From Planctomycetota bacterium (lineage in GTDB: Bacteria > Planctomycetota > Planctomycetia > Isosphaerales > Isosphaeraceae), in contig JAJYWB010000028.1 of assembly GCA_021791715.1 (NCBI GenBank), positions 1 through 64,000 on the forward strand: DNA of 64,000 nucleotides. The letters are read 5' to 3'. The translations under genes were made by a program, and so were the position numbers. The notes under the pieces are model-generated. The model was not told where the DNA came from. It searched no databases and saw only the letters and a program-made list of their open reading frames with translations. Positions 35,537 to 44,597 of the stretch are shown piece after piece. Position 1 is the stretch's first letter; every line of letters starts with the position of its first letter.

Positions 35537-37105
35537 TTATTCATATCGCAAAGATTGCACGGGATCCATTCGGGACGCTCGAACCGCCGGGATGTACGCG
35601 GCGACGAGCGCGATCGTCGTCACGAGCGCAGGTACGCCGATGAGCATCCAAACCGGGTATGTGAAGTATGTCGCGTCGAGCGGAAGATCCGAATTTCTCG
35701 GCGTGACCATGCGGATGATCGCGTTTCCCGGCGCTTCGGCGAGTAAGGAAAGCGATAACCCGATTGCGGCGCCGATGAATCCGATCGTTCCGCCTTCGAA
35801 AAGGAAGAGCCGTCGGACGTCGCGGTCGGATGCGCCGACGGCCTTTAATATGCCGATCTCGCGGGTCCGTTGAAGCACGCTCATAATCATCGTGTTGGCG
35901 ATTCCGATGCAAGCGACGAAAAGCATGCCGAGCGCGATCAGTCCGATCCCGATCGCGATTAAAAGAATAGTTGTTCGTAATTCTTCAATAACTTTTGCAA
36001 GCGAGAATTTGAATAATCCCAATTTCTCGATCTCTTTCGCGACCGCCTCGACATCCTCCTCGCGGTCGACGATCGCGACGGCGCTCCCGAAACCTTCGCT
36101 CCGCGCGCCGTCTTTTTGAAGAAAAAGCTCGGCCGATTTGCCGACCGAGAGGAGTATGTCGGCGTAGCTCGCCTGAAAATTGGAACCCCACGAGGATCGT
36201 TGGTTTTCGTCGCCTTCCATCACGACACCCTTGATCGTGAGTTCGACGACGCGATCTTTCTCCAGGGTTCGGGCGACGCGCGGCGTAAAATGCTCGATCA
36301 ACATCTTTAAAAGCGAGCGCTCGGCGGTCGTGAGCTTAAGCTCCTCGAAGAGCGACGGCGATCGAGCGATCAACGAGTAAAGCGTCGCCTCTTCGAGTGC
36401 TCCCAAAGGCTTTCCCTTGCGTTTAAGATCATCAAGAAATGAAATTACAAAATGGTTTTCGTCTCGTTTGGTTTTTGAATGGAGAATGATTTTCGCGCCG
36501 ATCGCTTTTTTAACTTCGTCGTCGCCTCGAAATCCCCAGCGATAAAGCAGGTATTCATGAACGACGACGCCGGGATCGGCGAGCGTGTCGAACGCTTTTC
36601 CCGCGACCAATCGTTCCTTGATCTCGCGGTCGCCCGGAGCGACCGAAGCCGCGTCGACGTCGAACTCGATTCCTCCAAGGCTCGCTCGAAACCGATTGGA
36701 GGTATGCGGGTAAATCGATCTTACCCGCGGAATCCTGGCGATTCTTTCGAGCATTTCCGGTGTCAATGCGATATGACGGCGAATCATACTCTCGCTCGAA
36801 TAATCACGCCTAATCCCTTTAAGGATTCGCTTGCGCTTGGCTTCGCTCATCTTCCCTTCGACTTTCAACACGTCGGGGGGGAAATCCTCGTCTTTGAATG
36901 CGTCATTATCATACACCTGAATTTTTCGCAGCGTGTCGTCGCGGCGGAATCTCTCGACGACGGCGCGCTCGATCCCGAGGCCGATCGCGATCGAAAGCGA
37001 AAGCGCGAACGTTCCCGCGACGACCCCCGAAACGCTCAGAATCGAACGAGAAGGATGCTTTCGCATCGATTCGATCGCGAATTCAACCAGATCGACCCGT
37101 CTCAT
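35537..37105 (-). CDS. FtsX/MacB-type ABC transporter permease
   Basis: A 522-residue permease with the MacB/LolC layout. There is an N-terminal helix (SRSILSVSGVVAGTFALSLSIAIG), then a periplasmic domain of about 320 residues. Three C-terminal helices follow: LLIAIGIGLIALGMLFVACIG, the conserved cytoplasmic loop VLQRTREIGILKAVGASDRDV, a helix after LFEGGTIG, and a last one ending ASRMDPVQSLRYE. Type VII ABC systems of this kind extract or transmit force across the envelope without transporting through the membrane. Encoded 32 bp after its ATPase in the same operon. No HlyD-like adaptor gene is present, so this is not a full MacAB-type exporter here. Confidence 0.92.
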   Translation of the reverse strand: MRRVDLVEFAIESMRKHPSRSILSVSGVVAGTFALSLSIAIGLGIERAVVERFRRDDTLRKIQVYDNDAFKDEDFPPDVLKVEGKMSEAKRKRILKGIRRDYSSESMIRRHIALTPEMLERIARIPRVRSIYPHTSNRFRASLGGIEFDVDAASVAPGDREIKERLVAGKAFDTLADPGVVVHEYLLYRWGFRGDDEVKKAIGAKIILHSKTKRDENHFVISFLDDLKRKGKPLGALEEATLYSLIARSPSLFEELKLTTAERSLLKMLIEHFTPRVARTLEKDRVVELTIKGVVMEGDENQRSSWGSNFQASYADILLSVGKSAELFLQKDGARSEGFGSAVAIVDREEDVEAVAKEIEKLGLFKFSLAKVIEELRTTILLIAIGIGLIALGMLFVACIGIANTMIMSVLQRTREIGILKAVGASDRDVRRLFLFEGGTIGFIGAAIGLSLSLLAEAPGNAIIRMVTPRNSDLPLDATYFTYPVWMLIGVPALVTTIALVAAYIPAVRASRMDPVQSLRYE

Positions 37106-37137
37106 GCCCGCGATCCTTTACCGGAATAAATAGATAA

Positions 37138-37842
37138 TTAGATAAAGTAATCTTCGATAATCGATCCGTCTTCGATGCGAATCAGCCGTTCGGCGCAGCG
37201 TCGAGCGAGATCTCGGTCGTGGGTGACGACGATAAGGCACGCTCGGCTCGCCGCGACTTGTTCGACAAGCATTTCGACGACGGCGCGCGCCGTCGCCGAA
37301 TCGAGGTTTCCCGTCGGCTCGTCGGCGAGCACGACGCGAGGATCGTTGACGAGCGCCCGAGCGATCGCGACCCGTTGCGATTCGCCCCCCGAAAGCTGTG
37401 CGGGACGATGATTCAGCCGTTTTTCCAGTCCGACTTTCTCAAGCGCCTTCACGGCTCGTTCGCGCCGATCGTTTTTACAAACCCCCGCGACGATCAAAGG
37501 AAGTTCTACATTCTGAATCGCGGTACGTGAAGGGATGAGGTTATAAGACTGGAAAATCATGCCGACTTTTTCCAATCGATATCGCGCGAGTTCGTCGGGC
37601 TTGAGCCGATCGATCGCTCGATCGCCGACCTCGATCCTTCCCGAAGTCGGCCGATCAAGCCCCCCCAGCAAATTCAAAAGCGTCGATTTTCCCGAACCCG
37701 ATTTCCCCTCGATCGAGATCCTTTCGCCTTCGCGGAACGAAAGCGAAACGCGATTCAGCGCGACGACCCGCTCCGAATCGATTTCGCCGTACGTTTTTTC
37801 GACTTCGATCAACCGCACGCCCGAAAAAGATGAATCTATCAT
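37138..37842 (-). CDS. LolD/MacB-type ABC transporter ATP-binding protein
   Basis: A 234-residue ABC ATPase. Walker A is GKSGSGKST, the Q-loop region is [15 protein letters not shown], the signature is [15 protein letters not shown], Walker B is [12 protein letters not shown], and the H-loop is VVTHD. The Asn-Leu-Asp after Walker B and the [13 protein letters not shown] stretch are typical of the LolD/MacB/FtsE subgroup. It energises the permease encoded immediately downstream. All catalytic residues are present. Confidence 0.95.
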   Translation of the reverse strand: MIDSSFSGVRLIEVEKTYGEIDSERVVALNRVSLSFREGERISIEGKSGSGKSTLLNLLGGLDRPTSGRIEVGDRAIDRLKPDELARYRLEKVGMIFQSYNLIPSRTAIQNVELPLIVAGVCKNDRRERAVKALEKVGLEKRLNHRPAQLSGGESQRVAIARALVNDPRVVLADEPTGNLDSATARAVVEMLVEQVAASRACLIVVTHDRDLARRCAERLIRIEDGSIIEDYFI

Positions 37843-37906
37843 TAGAATATTATATAAAATTACTCGATCCGGTCGGATCGGTCGTTATTAACTGAATCGA
37901 ATATTG

Positions 37907-39238
37907 TTATGCCGTCAACTCTTTGATCGCTTCCCCTTTTTCGACGAGGCGAATGGGACGGCCGTCCGGGGTTTCAAATTGACGCGACGGGTCGATCCCG
38001 AGCGCCGTGTAGAACGTCGCGGCGAGGTCCGCGGGGGTGACGGCGCGGCGCACCGGCGCGGCGCCTTTTTCGTCGGTGCTTCCGACGACGAGCCCGCGGG
38101 GAATTCCCCCTCCCGCCAGAAGAACGCTGTTCGCTCGACCGTGGTGATCGCGTCCCGCGTTCCCGTTGATTTTCGGCGTTCGGCCGAATTCGCCCATCAC
38201 GATCACAAGAGTCGAATCGAGCAGCCCGCGCTCGATCAGATCGGAAACGAGCGCCGAGATCCCTTGATCAAGAGCCGGCGCGAGCGTGTCTTTAATCGTC
38301 TTAAAATTCGCCGCGTGCGTATCCCAGCCGAGCCGCCCCATACCGCCGTCGTTGACCGTGACGAACGGCACTCCCGCCTCGACCAGACGACGCGCCAGCA
38401 GACACGATTGACCGAGAGTCGTACGGCCGTAACGGTCGCGATTCGCGGCGGGTTCGTCGTCGATCCGAAACGCCGCCTGAGCCGCGCTCGACGTCAGTAA
38501 ATCGTACGCGCGGTCGATGAACCGATCGCGCGCGACCGTCAGCGAGGTTTCGCCGACCTCGCCCGCGAACCGATCGAGCCGACGAATCATCCCTCGCCTG
38601 CGATTGAGCCGATCGAGCGTGAGCCGGTCGGGGGGGCTCAGATTGTTCACGCGAAACCCGGGCCGGTTCGGGTCGCTCATCACGGCGAAAGGATCATATG
38701 TTTGTGTCAGATAACCGCTTGATGAAAAGGGAGGCGCGTCCGGAATCGCCACATAATTCGGCAAAGCGGTCGGTCGGTCGACGAGAACTCGGGAAATCAC
38801 GCTGCCGTAGCTTGGATAAACGATCGCGGGAGTGGGTCGATATCCCGTCATTAAATGGTGTGCGGCGCGGTCGTGATCGGCCTCGGGCGACGTCACGCTT
38901 CGGACGAGCGTGAAACGATCGAGCGAGGCGGCGATTTTGGGCAGAACCTCGCTGAGCGAGACTCCCGGAACGCTGCTCGCGATCGGTTTGAATTCGCCTT
39001 TAACGTCGACGGGGGCGGTCGGTTTGGGGTCGAACGTATCGATGTGCGAGGGCCCTCCCGCGAGCCAAACGAGGATCGCGCTCGAAGCTCGTCCCGCTCG
39101 GGGATCGGTCGCCGCGGCGTGCGCGCGGAGCCGGAAGAGATCGTCGATCCCCAATCCCAACAAGGCCGAAGCGCCCAAACGTAACGCTTCGCGCCGGCTC
39201 GGTCCGCGACATTCGCTTCGGAACGTATCTTGACGCAT
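37907..39238 (-). CDS. DUF1501 protein paired with DUF1553 cytochrome
   Basis: A 443-residue Tat-exported DUF1501 protein. Leader PSRREALRLGASALLGLG is followed by VWLAGGPSHIDTFDPKP, RSVTSPEADHDRAAHHLMTGY, CLLARRLVEAGVPFVTVNDGGMG, WDTHAANF, VIVMGEFGRTPKINGNAGRDH and DLAATFYTALGIDPS. This is the standard full-length form. It starts 40 bp after the DUF1549/DUF1553 gene and is the normal partner in planctomycete pairs thought to act on polysaccharide or other envelope substrates, though the role is unproven. ATG 39238 with a G-rich Shine-Dalgarno was preferred to the long upstream extension, which overlaps the neighbour. Confidence 0.93.
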   Translation of the reverse strand: MRQDTFRSECRGPSRREALRLGASALLGLGIDDLFRLRAHAAATDPRAGRASSAILVWLAGGPSHIDTFDPKPTAPVDVKGEFKPIASSVPGVSLSEVLPKIAASLDRFTLVRSVTSPEADHDRAAHHLMTGYRPTPAIVYPSYGSVISRVLVDRPTALPNYVAIPDAPPFSSSGYLTQTYDPFAVMSDPNRPGFRVNNLSPPDRLTLDRLNRRRGMIRRLDRFAGEVGETSLTVARDRFIDRAYDLLTSSAAQAAFRIDDEPAANRDRYGRTTLGQSCLLARRLVEAGVPFVTVNDGGMGRLGWDTHAANFKTIKDTLAPALDQGISALVSDLIERGLLDSTLVIVMGEFGRTPKINGNAGRDHHGRANSVLLAGGGIPRGLVVGSTDEKGAAPVRRAVTPADLAATFYTALGIDPSRQFETPDGRPIRLVEKGEAIKELTA

Positions 39239-39278
39239 GATATACCCCCGCGTTCTAATGTAACCGATCGTTGGATCT

Positions 39279-41924
39279 TTAATGATTGAAACTAAACTCA
39301 CGCGAGTTGAGCAAAGACCAGAACAGGTCTTCGGCGGCGTCGCGGAGCGACGACGCGTTTTTGAGCTCGGCCGAGAACGTTTCGAGCTCGTCTTTCGACG
39401 GCGGCCTGCAAACCGTTCGCATATAAAGATTCTCAACAATCTCGGCGGGATCTTTGGTAAGATCGAGCATCCCCGCGAGATATCCGTTCAAATGAGAAAC
39501 CTTGCTTTCGACGACGTCTCCTCCCACCAGAAGGAGCGCCTGGCGGAGGCTGAGCGCGGGTTTGGGCGAGGCCGAGCAGCCGACCGAACGATCGCACCTG
39601 CCGAACGTATCGAGGATCGGGCTCGGCGTCGCGGGATCGAAGATTTCGATCGCGCGGGTTCCCGCGGCTCGATCTTTATAACGATTGATCACTCCCGTCA
39701 CATCGGCGAGCGTATCGGCCATCTGATACGCGGTGAGGGGACGCGGAGCGTGATGAGAGAATAAGCGCTCGTCGCGTTCGTTACCTGGAACGGCCGCCGA
39801 ACTCAGCCCGTAAGCCTCCGACGTGACGATCGTACGAATCAGGTCGCGAACGTCGAATTTGTGCGCGACGAAATGACGAGCGAGCGCGTCGAGCAGCTCG
39901 GGGTGAACGGGGGGATTGGCTCGGCTCAGGTCGTCGGCGGGCTCGCAAAGCCCTTTGCCGAACAGTTGAGCCCAGGTCCAATTGGCCATCGCTTTGGCGA
40001 AGTACGGATTTTTGGGATCGACGATCCAATCCGCCAGAGCTTTCCGCGGATCCTCGTTTTCTTGAACCGCAACGGGCGTACCGTCGAGCAATCGCGGTAG
40101 CGCATGTTCATGCGTTCGTATATGTTCGACGAATCCCTTGGGATCGATTCCGACATGCGTCCGACCGTCCATCGCCGCGGGGATCGCGCCTCCGCGGGTG
40201 ATCTTGGCGAAACACGCCGCGAGGCCGAAGTAATCGTCTTGCGTCCAGATATCAAACGGATGATCATGACATTGGGCGCAGCGGAAACGGAGGCCGAGGA
40301 AGCGTTGCGCCGTTTGTTCGGCGGCGGCCTTGGCGTCGCCGCCGTCGAGCGCGTAATTGACCGCGCCCCCCTCGGGGCTCGCTGGATCGCCGAGCGCCGT
40401 GAGAAGTTCCTTGACGATCGCGTCCCACGATCGATTTTCAATCAGCGCTTTCATAAGCCAAGTTTGATATCGACCCGTCCCGTCGCCGAATCGTCGCGAG
40501 GTGATCTGAAGCATGTCGCCGAATTTGATCTCCCAAGATCGAATGAAATCGCGATGTTTCAGCAGCCGATCGACGAGTTTCAAACGCTTCTCGGGATCGG
40601 TGTCGGCGAGAAAATCACGAATCTGTCGCGGGTCGGGTTGCCGGCCGACGAGATCGAGCGAAACGCGTCTGAGAAACGCCGAATCGCTCGCGGGAGGGCT
40701 CGGCGGAACGCGCAACGATTCGAGCCGTTTCAACAATTCATCGTCGATAAAATTCCTTCGTGGCGCATTTTTATAATCATAAACAAGTTCAGGGTTGACG
40801 ACCGTCGCGATCCGCGCTCCGACGACGAACGACTGATACCGCGCGACGACGTCGGCCTCGCCGCGCCGCGCGAGGTTCGCGTTACCGAACGCGTCGATCG
40901 CCACGGTCGAGTCGTCGGTCGTCCGATACGACGCGAGCCGCGTGACGTCGCGCTCGTGGCCGTCGGCGAACCGCGCGACGACGCGAAGCCGTACCGGACC
41001 GGGTTCGGCGAGCCTGATCGCCGCGGGAACCACTTGCACCGATACGACCTTGCCGTGCACCGTCCCCCTCGATCGCGGAGCTCCCGCGTTCAACCATTCG
41101 AAAATCTTTTTATACTCACTTGAATTTGTATCGAATCGTCGACCGCCTACGTGGGGAATCGCGCGGGTTGATTTGAGCAAAAGCAGGCTTTTTTGGGGGG
41201 CGAAGAGATCGATGCGACGCGAACCGCTTTGGCGGGTGATCGCTTGGTAATCGCCTTCGGGATCGTAGCCGAAGAGCGAGAGGTGAAAGCCGTTTTGGCC
41301 GTCGGCTCGGCCGTGACATCCCCCCGTGTTGCAGCCCGCGCGGGTGAATAACGGAGCGACGTCCTGCGCGAAATCGATCGACGAATCGGCGACGATCTCT
41401 CCCGAAGCCTCGACAGAGCGAGCGACCGATCGACGATCTCCAGTCGTTTGATTCTCGCCGCTCGATCGTTCCAAAGCTTTGGATTCAATCGCCGCGGGAT
41501 CGATTGCCGCCGTCACATGTACGATTCCTGGCTTTTGGGGCGTGAGATATCCCGATTCGTCGATCGAAGCCGATTCGGCGGGCGCGATTGTGAAGCGCGC
41601 CTTGTCGGTGAGGTCGCGATCGGTACCCTCCGGGGTTTTGACGCGCACCGTGAAGCGAATTCCAGGCTCGCCAAGATCGATCGCGAACGTCGCGGGGTCG
41701 AGTTCAAGACGAACAATTTGCGAGGGGGGATCGACCGATTTTTTCGCTTTGCCGGCCGGTTTCGCCTGAGGAACGACCGCGGCCGAGTTTGATACGACAG
41801 TGGCGGCGGTCGAAGCTTCAGGATGCACGGAGGGGGGCGGTTTGCGAGAATCGCCGCATCCAGTCGCCAAGAAAAGCGTGGAACCCGCGACGATCGACCA
41901 AACGATCAGCCTGAGCGGCGGCAT
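39279..41924 (-). CDS. DUF1549/DUF1553 lipoprotein with Ig-like domains and cytochrome c motif
   Basis: An 881-residue lipoprotein starting MPPLRLIVW, with lipobox FLATGC. Order: linker, bacterial Ig-like domain (about 75-155), Planctomycete cytochrome c-like segment with the unusual heme motif CNTGGCHG (Cys-x4-Cys-His), second Ig-like domain (about 300-365), DUF1549 (FIDDELLKRLESLRVPPSPPASD) and DUF1553 (PRKALADWIVDPKNPYFAKAMANW). A second motif, CAQCHDHPFDIW, lies in DUF1549. The architecture is typical of planctomycetes. The upstream gene in the operon with the DUF1501 protein at 37907; divergent from the GbsR-like gene. Confidence 0.92.
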   Translation of the reverse strand: MPPLRLIVWSIVAGSTLFLATGCGDSRKPPPSVHPEASTAATVVSNSAAVVPQAKPAGKAKKSVDPPSQIVRLELDPATFAIDLGEPGIRFTVRVKTPEGTDRDLTDKARFTIAPAESASIDESGYLTPQKPGIVHVTAAIDPAAIESKALERSSGENQTTGDRRSVARSVEASGEIVADSSIDFAQDVAPLFTRAGCNTGGCHGRADGQNGFHLSLFGYDPEGDYQAITRQSGSRRIDLFAPQKSLLLLKSTRAIPHVGGRRFDTNSSEYKKIFEWLNAGAPRSRGTVHGKVVSVQVVPAAIRLAEPGPVRLRVVARFADGHERDVTRLASYRTTDDSTVAIDAFGNANLARRGEADVVARYQSFVVGARIATVVNPELVYDYKNAPRRNFIDDELLKRLESLRVPPSPPASDSAFLRRVSLDLVGRQPDPRQIRDFLADTDPEKRLKLVDRLLKHRDFIRSWEIKFGDMLQITSRRFGDGTGRYQTWLMKALIENRSWDAIVKELLTALGDPASPEGGAVNYALDGGDAKAAAEQTAQRFLGLRFRCAQCHDHPFDIWTQDDYFGLAACFAKITRGGAIPAAMDGRTHVGIDPKGFVEHIRTHEHALPRLLDGTPVAVQENEDPRKALADWIVDPKNPYFAKAMANWTWAQLFGKGLCEPADDLSRANPPVHPELLDALARHFVAHKFDVRDLIRTIVTSEAYGLSSAAVPGNERDERLFSHHAPRPLTAYQMADTLADVTGVINRYKDRAAGTRAIEIFDPATPSPILDTFGRCDRSVGCSASPKPALSLRQALLLVGGDVVESKVSHLNGYLAGMLDLTKDPAEIVENLYMRTVCRPPSKDELETFSAELKNASSLRDAAEDLFWSLLNSREFSFNH

Positions 41925-42068
41925 CGAAAACGCTCCCGAAGGATTTATCAAACGAGGCGAAGGCGCCGAGCGAAGACGTTCGTCTCATGATTTAAGTGAC
42001 AAACGTCATGATCTACGGTGATCGTATCGCGCCGGGTCGGTTTGGGCAAGCGGTTCGTTCGCGATTGC

Positions 42069-42096
42069 TTGACCCCGGTTTCTCAGCCGATATACT
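42069..42096 (+). promoter_or_regulatory. Sigma-70-type promoter of the GbsR/MarR-like gene
   Basis: TTGACC at 42069-42074, a 16-bp spacer, then TATACT at 42091-42096. Transcription would start near 42103, about 37 nt before the GTG at 42140. This excludes the earlier in-frame start at 41996. It sits in the divergent region upstream of the DUF1553/DUF1501 operon. Confidence 0.65.
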
Positions 42097-42139
42097 TTTC
42101 AGTAGTGACGGAAATTTCGGTCGATACGGAAGGAAACGC

Positions 42140-42691
42140 GTGGAACTGACACCGGCGGCGAAAAAGTTCATTTTGCACTGGGGCGAGATGGGCCAGGCGT
42201 GGGGGATTAATCGAACGATGGCGCAAGTGCATGCGCTTTTGTTCGTCGCACCCGATTCGCTCGACGCCGAGGAGATCAGCCGCTTGTTGGACGTGAGCCG
42301 ATCGAACGTTTCGACGAGCTTACGCGAGTTGATGACGTGGGGGATCGTCAAGCGGGTTCACGTGATCGGCGATCGGCGCGATCGATTCGAGGCGCTTAAG
42401 GACGTGATGGAAACGTTCCGCGTGATCATGGCCGAGCGCAAACGGCGCGAGATGGACCCGACGATCGCGCTTTTGGAGCATTGCGTCGAGGAGGCCGAGG
42501 GGGGCGATTCACGCGACGATTACACCCGCGAACAACTCGAAAAAATGCTCGATTTCACCCGCATGCTCACCACATGGTACAGCCAGATCGATCGCCTTCC
42601 AACGCCCGCGTTGCGCAGGATTTTCACCGCGGGGGCGAAGATCGCGCGGATGTTCGGCGCGCAGGCGCCGCAAGAAGCGAACGTCAATTAG
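42140..42691 (+). CDS. GbsR/MarR-family transcriptional regulator
   Basis: A 183-residue winged helix-turn-helix protein. ELTPAAKKFILHWGEMGQAWG and NRTMAQVHALLFVAP are the GbsR-type N-terminus; LDAEEISRLLDVSRSNVSTSLRELM is the recognition helix region, then GIVKRVHVIGDRRDRFEA is the wing. The C-terminal helices probably dimerise. GbsR proteins control osmolyte or envelope genes; here the likely target is itself or the divergent DUF1553/DUF1501 operon. GTG start at 42140 is supported by AGGAAA upstream and by the promoter at 42069-42096. Confidence 0.88.
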   Translation: MELTPAAKKFILHWGEMGQAWGINRTMAQVHALLFVAPDSLDAEEISRLLDVSRSNVSTSLRELMTWGIVKRVHVIGDRRDRFEALKDVMETFRVIMAERKRREMDPTIALLEHCVEEAEGGDSRDDYTREQLEKMLDFTRMLTTWYSQIDRLPTPALRRIFTAGAKIARMFGAQAPQEANVN

Positions 42692-42839
42692 TTTTTTATA
42701 TAACGATATTTATTTAAAATCAAATCCTCGATATAAAGCTCTCGCCGGGAATTCGAACCGCCGTGAGGCGTAGAATCGTCGAGAGTCGTAGATCGATCGC
42801 GAATCGCGCCGAATCGCCGAACCGAGCGGTTCGCCTTGG

Positions 42840-44597
42840 TTAAAAAGGCGCGACGGTCGGCGCGTTGTTTTTGGGCTGACTCGGCTTGGCTTGAGGCTGA
42901 GCGGGAGCGGATCTCGCGGGCTGGGGCTTGGCCGCGGGAGCGGCGGATTGCGGTTTCGCCGCGGGCGCCGCTAGCGATCGACCCGGCGGGTTCGCGGGCG
43001 CCTTGCGTTGTTCGAGAGCCTCGGTATAAGCCGCGAACGTGTCATCAATCAAATAACTTTCGATCATCGCCTCGGTGTCGGCGATCAGCCCTTGTGCGTT
43101 TTTGGTGAGGATCGCGATCGGTTTCTTCGATTCGGCCTGGCGTTTCTTGGCGTCGTCTTTCAGTTTGGCCACGCGCTCGGCGAACGACGATTTGGGAGGA
43201 AGGCGTTTAAATTCTTCGAGCAAGCGTTCGATCTCGTCCCACTGGTTACCCGCCTCGCGCGCTTTGAGGAACTTCTCGATGCGCCGACGAACAATGATTT
43301 GATCAATGATATCGTCTCGGAGCGCGTTGATTTCCGTTTCAAGAGCGACGGTTTGGCTTTTGGGGTCGACGAGGATCGGCCTGCCGTCGTGCGTTTCGCC
43401 CGGCATCACGGGGAACTCGATCAGCGGTTCGGAATCCCCCGCCATCAGGTCGATTTTGATCAATCCCTGACCCGGGATCGGGTTGAATTCGACTCGTCCT
43501 TGCCGATCGGTGAGCCCCACGGGACGCGTTTTCCCCTTGGGAACTGGGGTCGCGGTCAGCACGTAGCCCGCGGCGGGCTTGCGGTCGGGACGCGTCAGAA
43601 ACCGCAGCTTGATCGGATTCGAGGTCGGCTTCACCCCCAGCGCGACGAGCTTCGTTTTCTTGGCGGACCGTTTGGTAAGCGGATCCGATTGTGAAGATAC
43701 GATCATGCATCGCGCTTTCGCCTTGTCGATCGATTCCACCATTAAATAAGAATAAGGAATATCTAAAACTTGAAGAACCGACTTATCGGGCTTCAAGTAG
43801 ATACGGATCGGACGAAACACCGCGCCGCCGCGTACGAAGGCGCCGATCGGGCTCGCGACGGGGAGTTCGCCCCCCTGCACGGTGATCGTCACCCCCCCCT
43901 GAGACGATTCGCCGATCTCGGCCGAGGGTTCGAAAACCGCGAGCGAAAGGTCGAAAAGCGCGCGGGGCGCGTCGGCGATGAACGGAGCGTGTTTATCTTT
44001 CGGGGTCGAAAGCCGGAACGTCGTCGCGTCGTATTCGCGGCCGCGGAATCCAAGCCCCGAACCGCGCCGCGCGACGACGATAATAAACGCTTTATCATAT
44101 CCAGGAGCCATGTCGGCGATGTTTTTGGGAGTGATCGCGTCGAACGTGCGTTCGGCGAGAGGACCCGAATCGGCCGCGACGTCGAGTTCCCAGGGAGGAC
44201 CGATGAACCGTCTGACGAGCGCCAGCCAGTGCTCGATGAGGCGTGAGCGAGCGAGCGAATCGAGCCTTGTATCGGGGGCGAAATCGAACCAGACGCGAAT
44301 CCGATAAGGCCTGATGCTGTACGGAAGTTGAGGTGCGGGTTTCGCCTTGTCGTTCGAAGCCGCCGCCGCGGCTTGCGAAACGTCGGCGTTCTTTTTCGAT
44401 TTTGCGGCGGCGCCCGTCGCGGTATTTGAAGCGTCCGCTTTTGAAGCCGATCCCGCGGGAGACGCGGTTTGATTCTTCGGCGCGGCGGTTTGCGACCGTT
44501 TCGCTCCGGCTGATTGCGCAACCGCGCGCTCGGCGATCGCGATCGCTCCCGCGAACAACGGCAGTGAGGCGACGATTATCTTCGCCGCCGCGATCAT
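42840..44597 (-). CDS. Exported hypothetical protein, Pro/Ala/Lys-rich, partner of solute-binding fusion
   Basis: A 585-residue protein starting MIAAAKIIVASLPLFAGAI (signal peptide), followed by an Ala/Ser/Lys-rich linker. A middle domain of about 250 residues has strands such as YRIRVWFDFAPDTRLD and KAFIIVVARRGSGLGFRG, then comes a beta-sandwich like a carboxypeptidase regulatory domain (RPVGLTDRQGRVEFNPI). A helical stretch and a Pro/Ala/Gln-rich tail end it. No catalytic motif is seen. The start overlaps the stop of the upstream gene in an ATGA (44594-44597), so the two proteins are made together and probably act together in the periplasm. Confidence 0.75.
   Translation of the reverse strand: MIAAAKIIVASLPLFAGAIAIAERAVAQSAGAKRSQTAAPKNQTASPAGSASKADASNTATGAAAKSKKNADVSQAAAAASNDKAKPAPQLPYSIRPYRIRVWFDFAPDTRLDSLARSRLIEHWLALVRRFIGPPWELDVAADSGPLAERTFDAITPKNIADMAPGYDKAFIIVVARRGSGLGFRGREYDATTFRLSTPKDKHAPFIADAPRALFDLSLAVFEPSAEIGESSQGGVTITVQGGELPVASPIGAFVRGGAVFRPIRIYLKPDKSVLQVLDIPYSYLMVESIDKAKARCMIVSSQSDPLTKRSAKKTKLVALGVKPTSNPIKLRFLTRPDRKPAAGYVLTATPVPKGKTRPVGLTDRQGRVEFNPIPGQGLIKIDLMAGDSEPLIEFPVMPGETHDGRPILVDPKSQTVALETEINALRDDIIDQIIVRRRIEKFLKAREAGNQWDEIERLLEEFKRLPPKSSFAERVAKLKDDAKKRQAESKKPIAILTKNAQGLIADTEAMIESYLIDDTFAAYTEALEQRKAPANPPGRSLAAPAAKPQSAAPAAKPQPARSAPAQPQAKPSQPKNNAPTVAPF

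Noticed and set aside
41996-42139. N-terminal extension of the GbsR/MarR-like regulator
   Set aside because: A sigma-70-type promoter (42069-42096) lies inside it, and the family N-terminus begins at the GTG at 42140.
42735-42775. TTCGAA-containing segment resembling a tRNA T-arm
   Set aside because: The flanking bases do not form a T-stem and no anticodon or D-arm can be placed.
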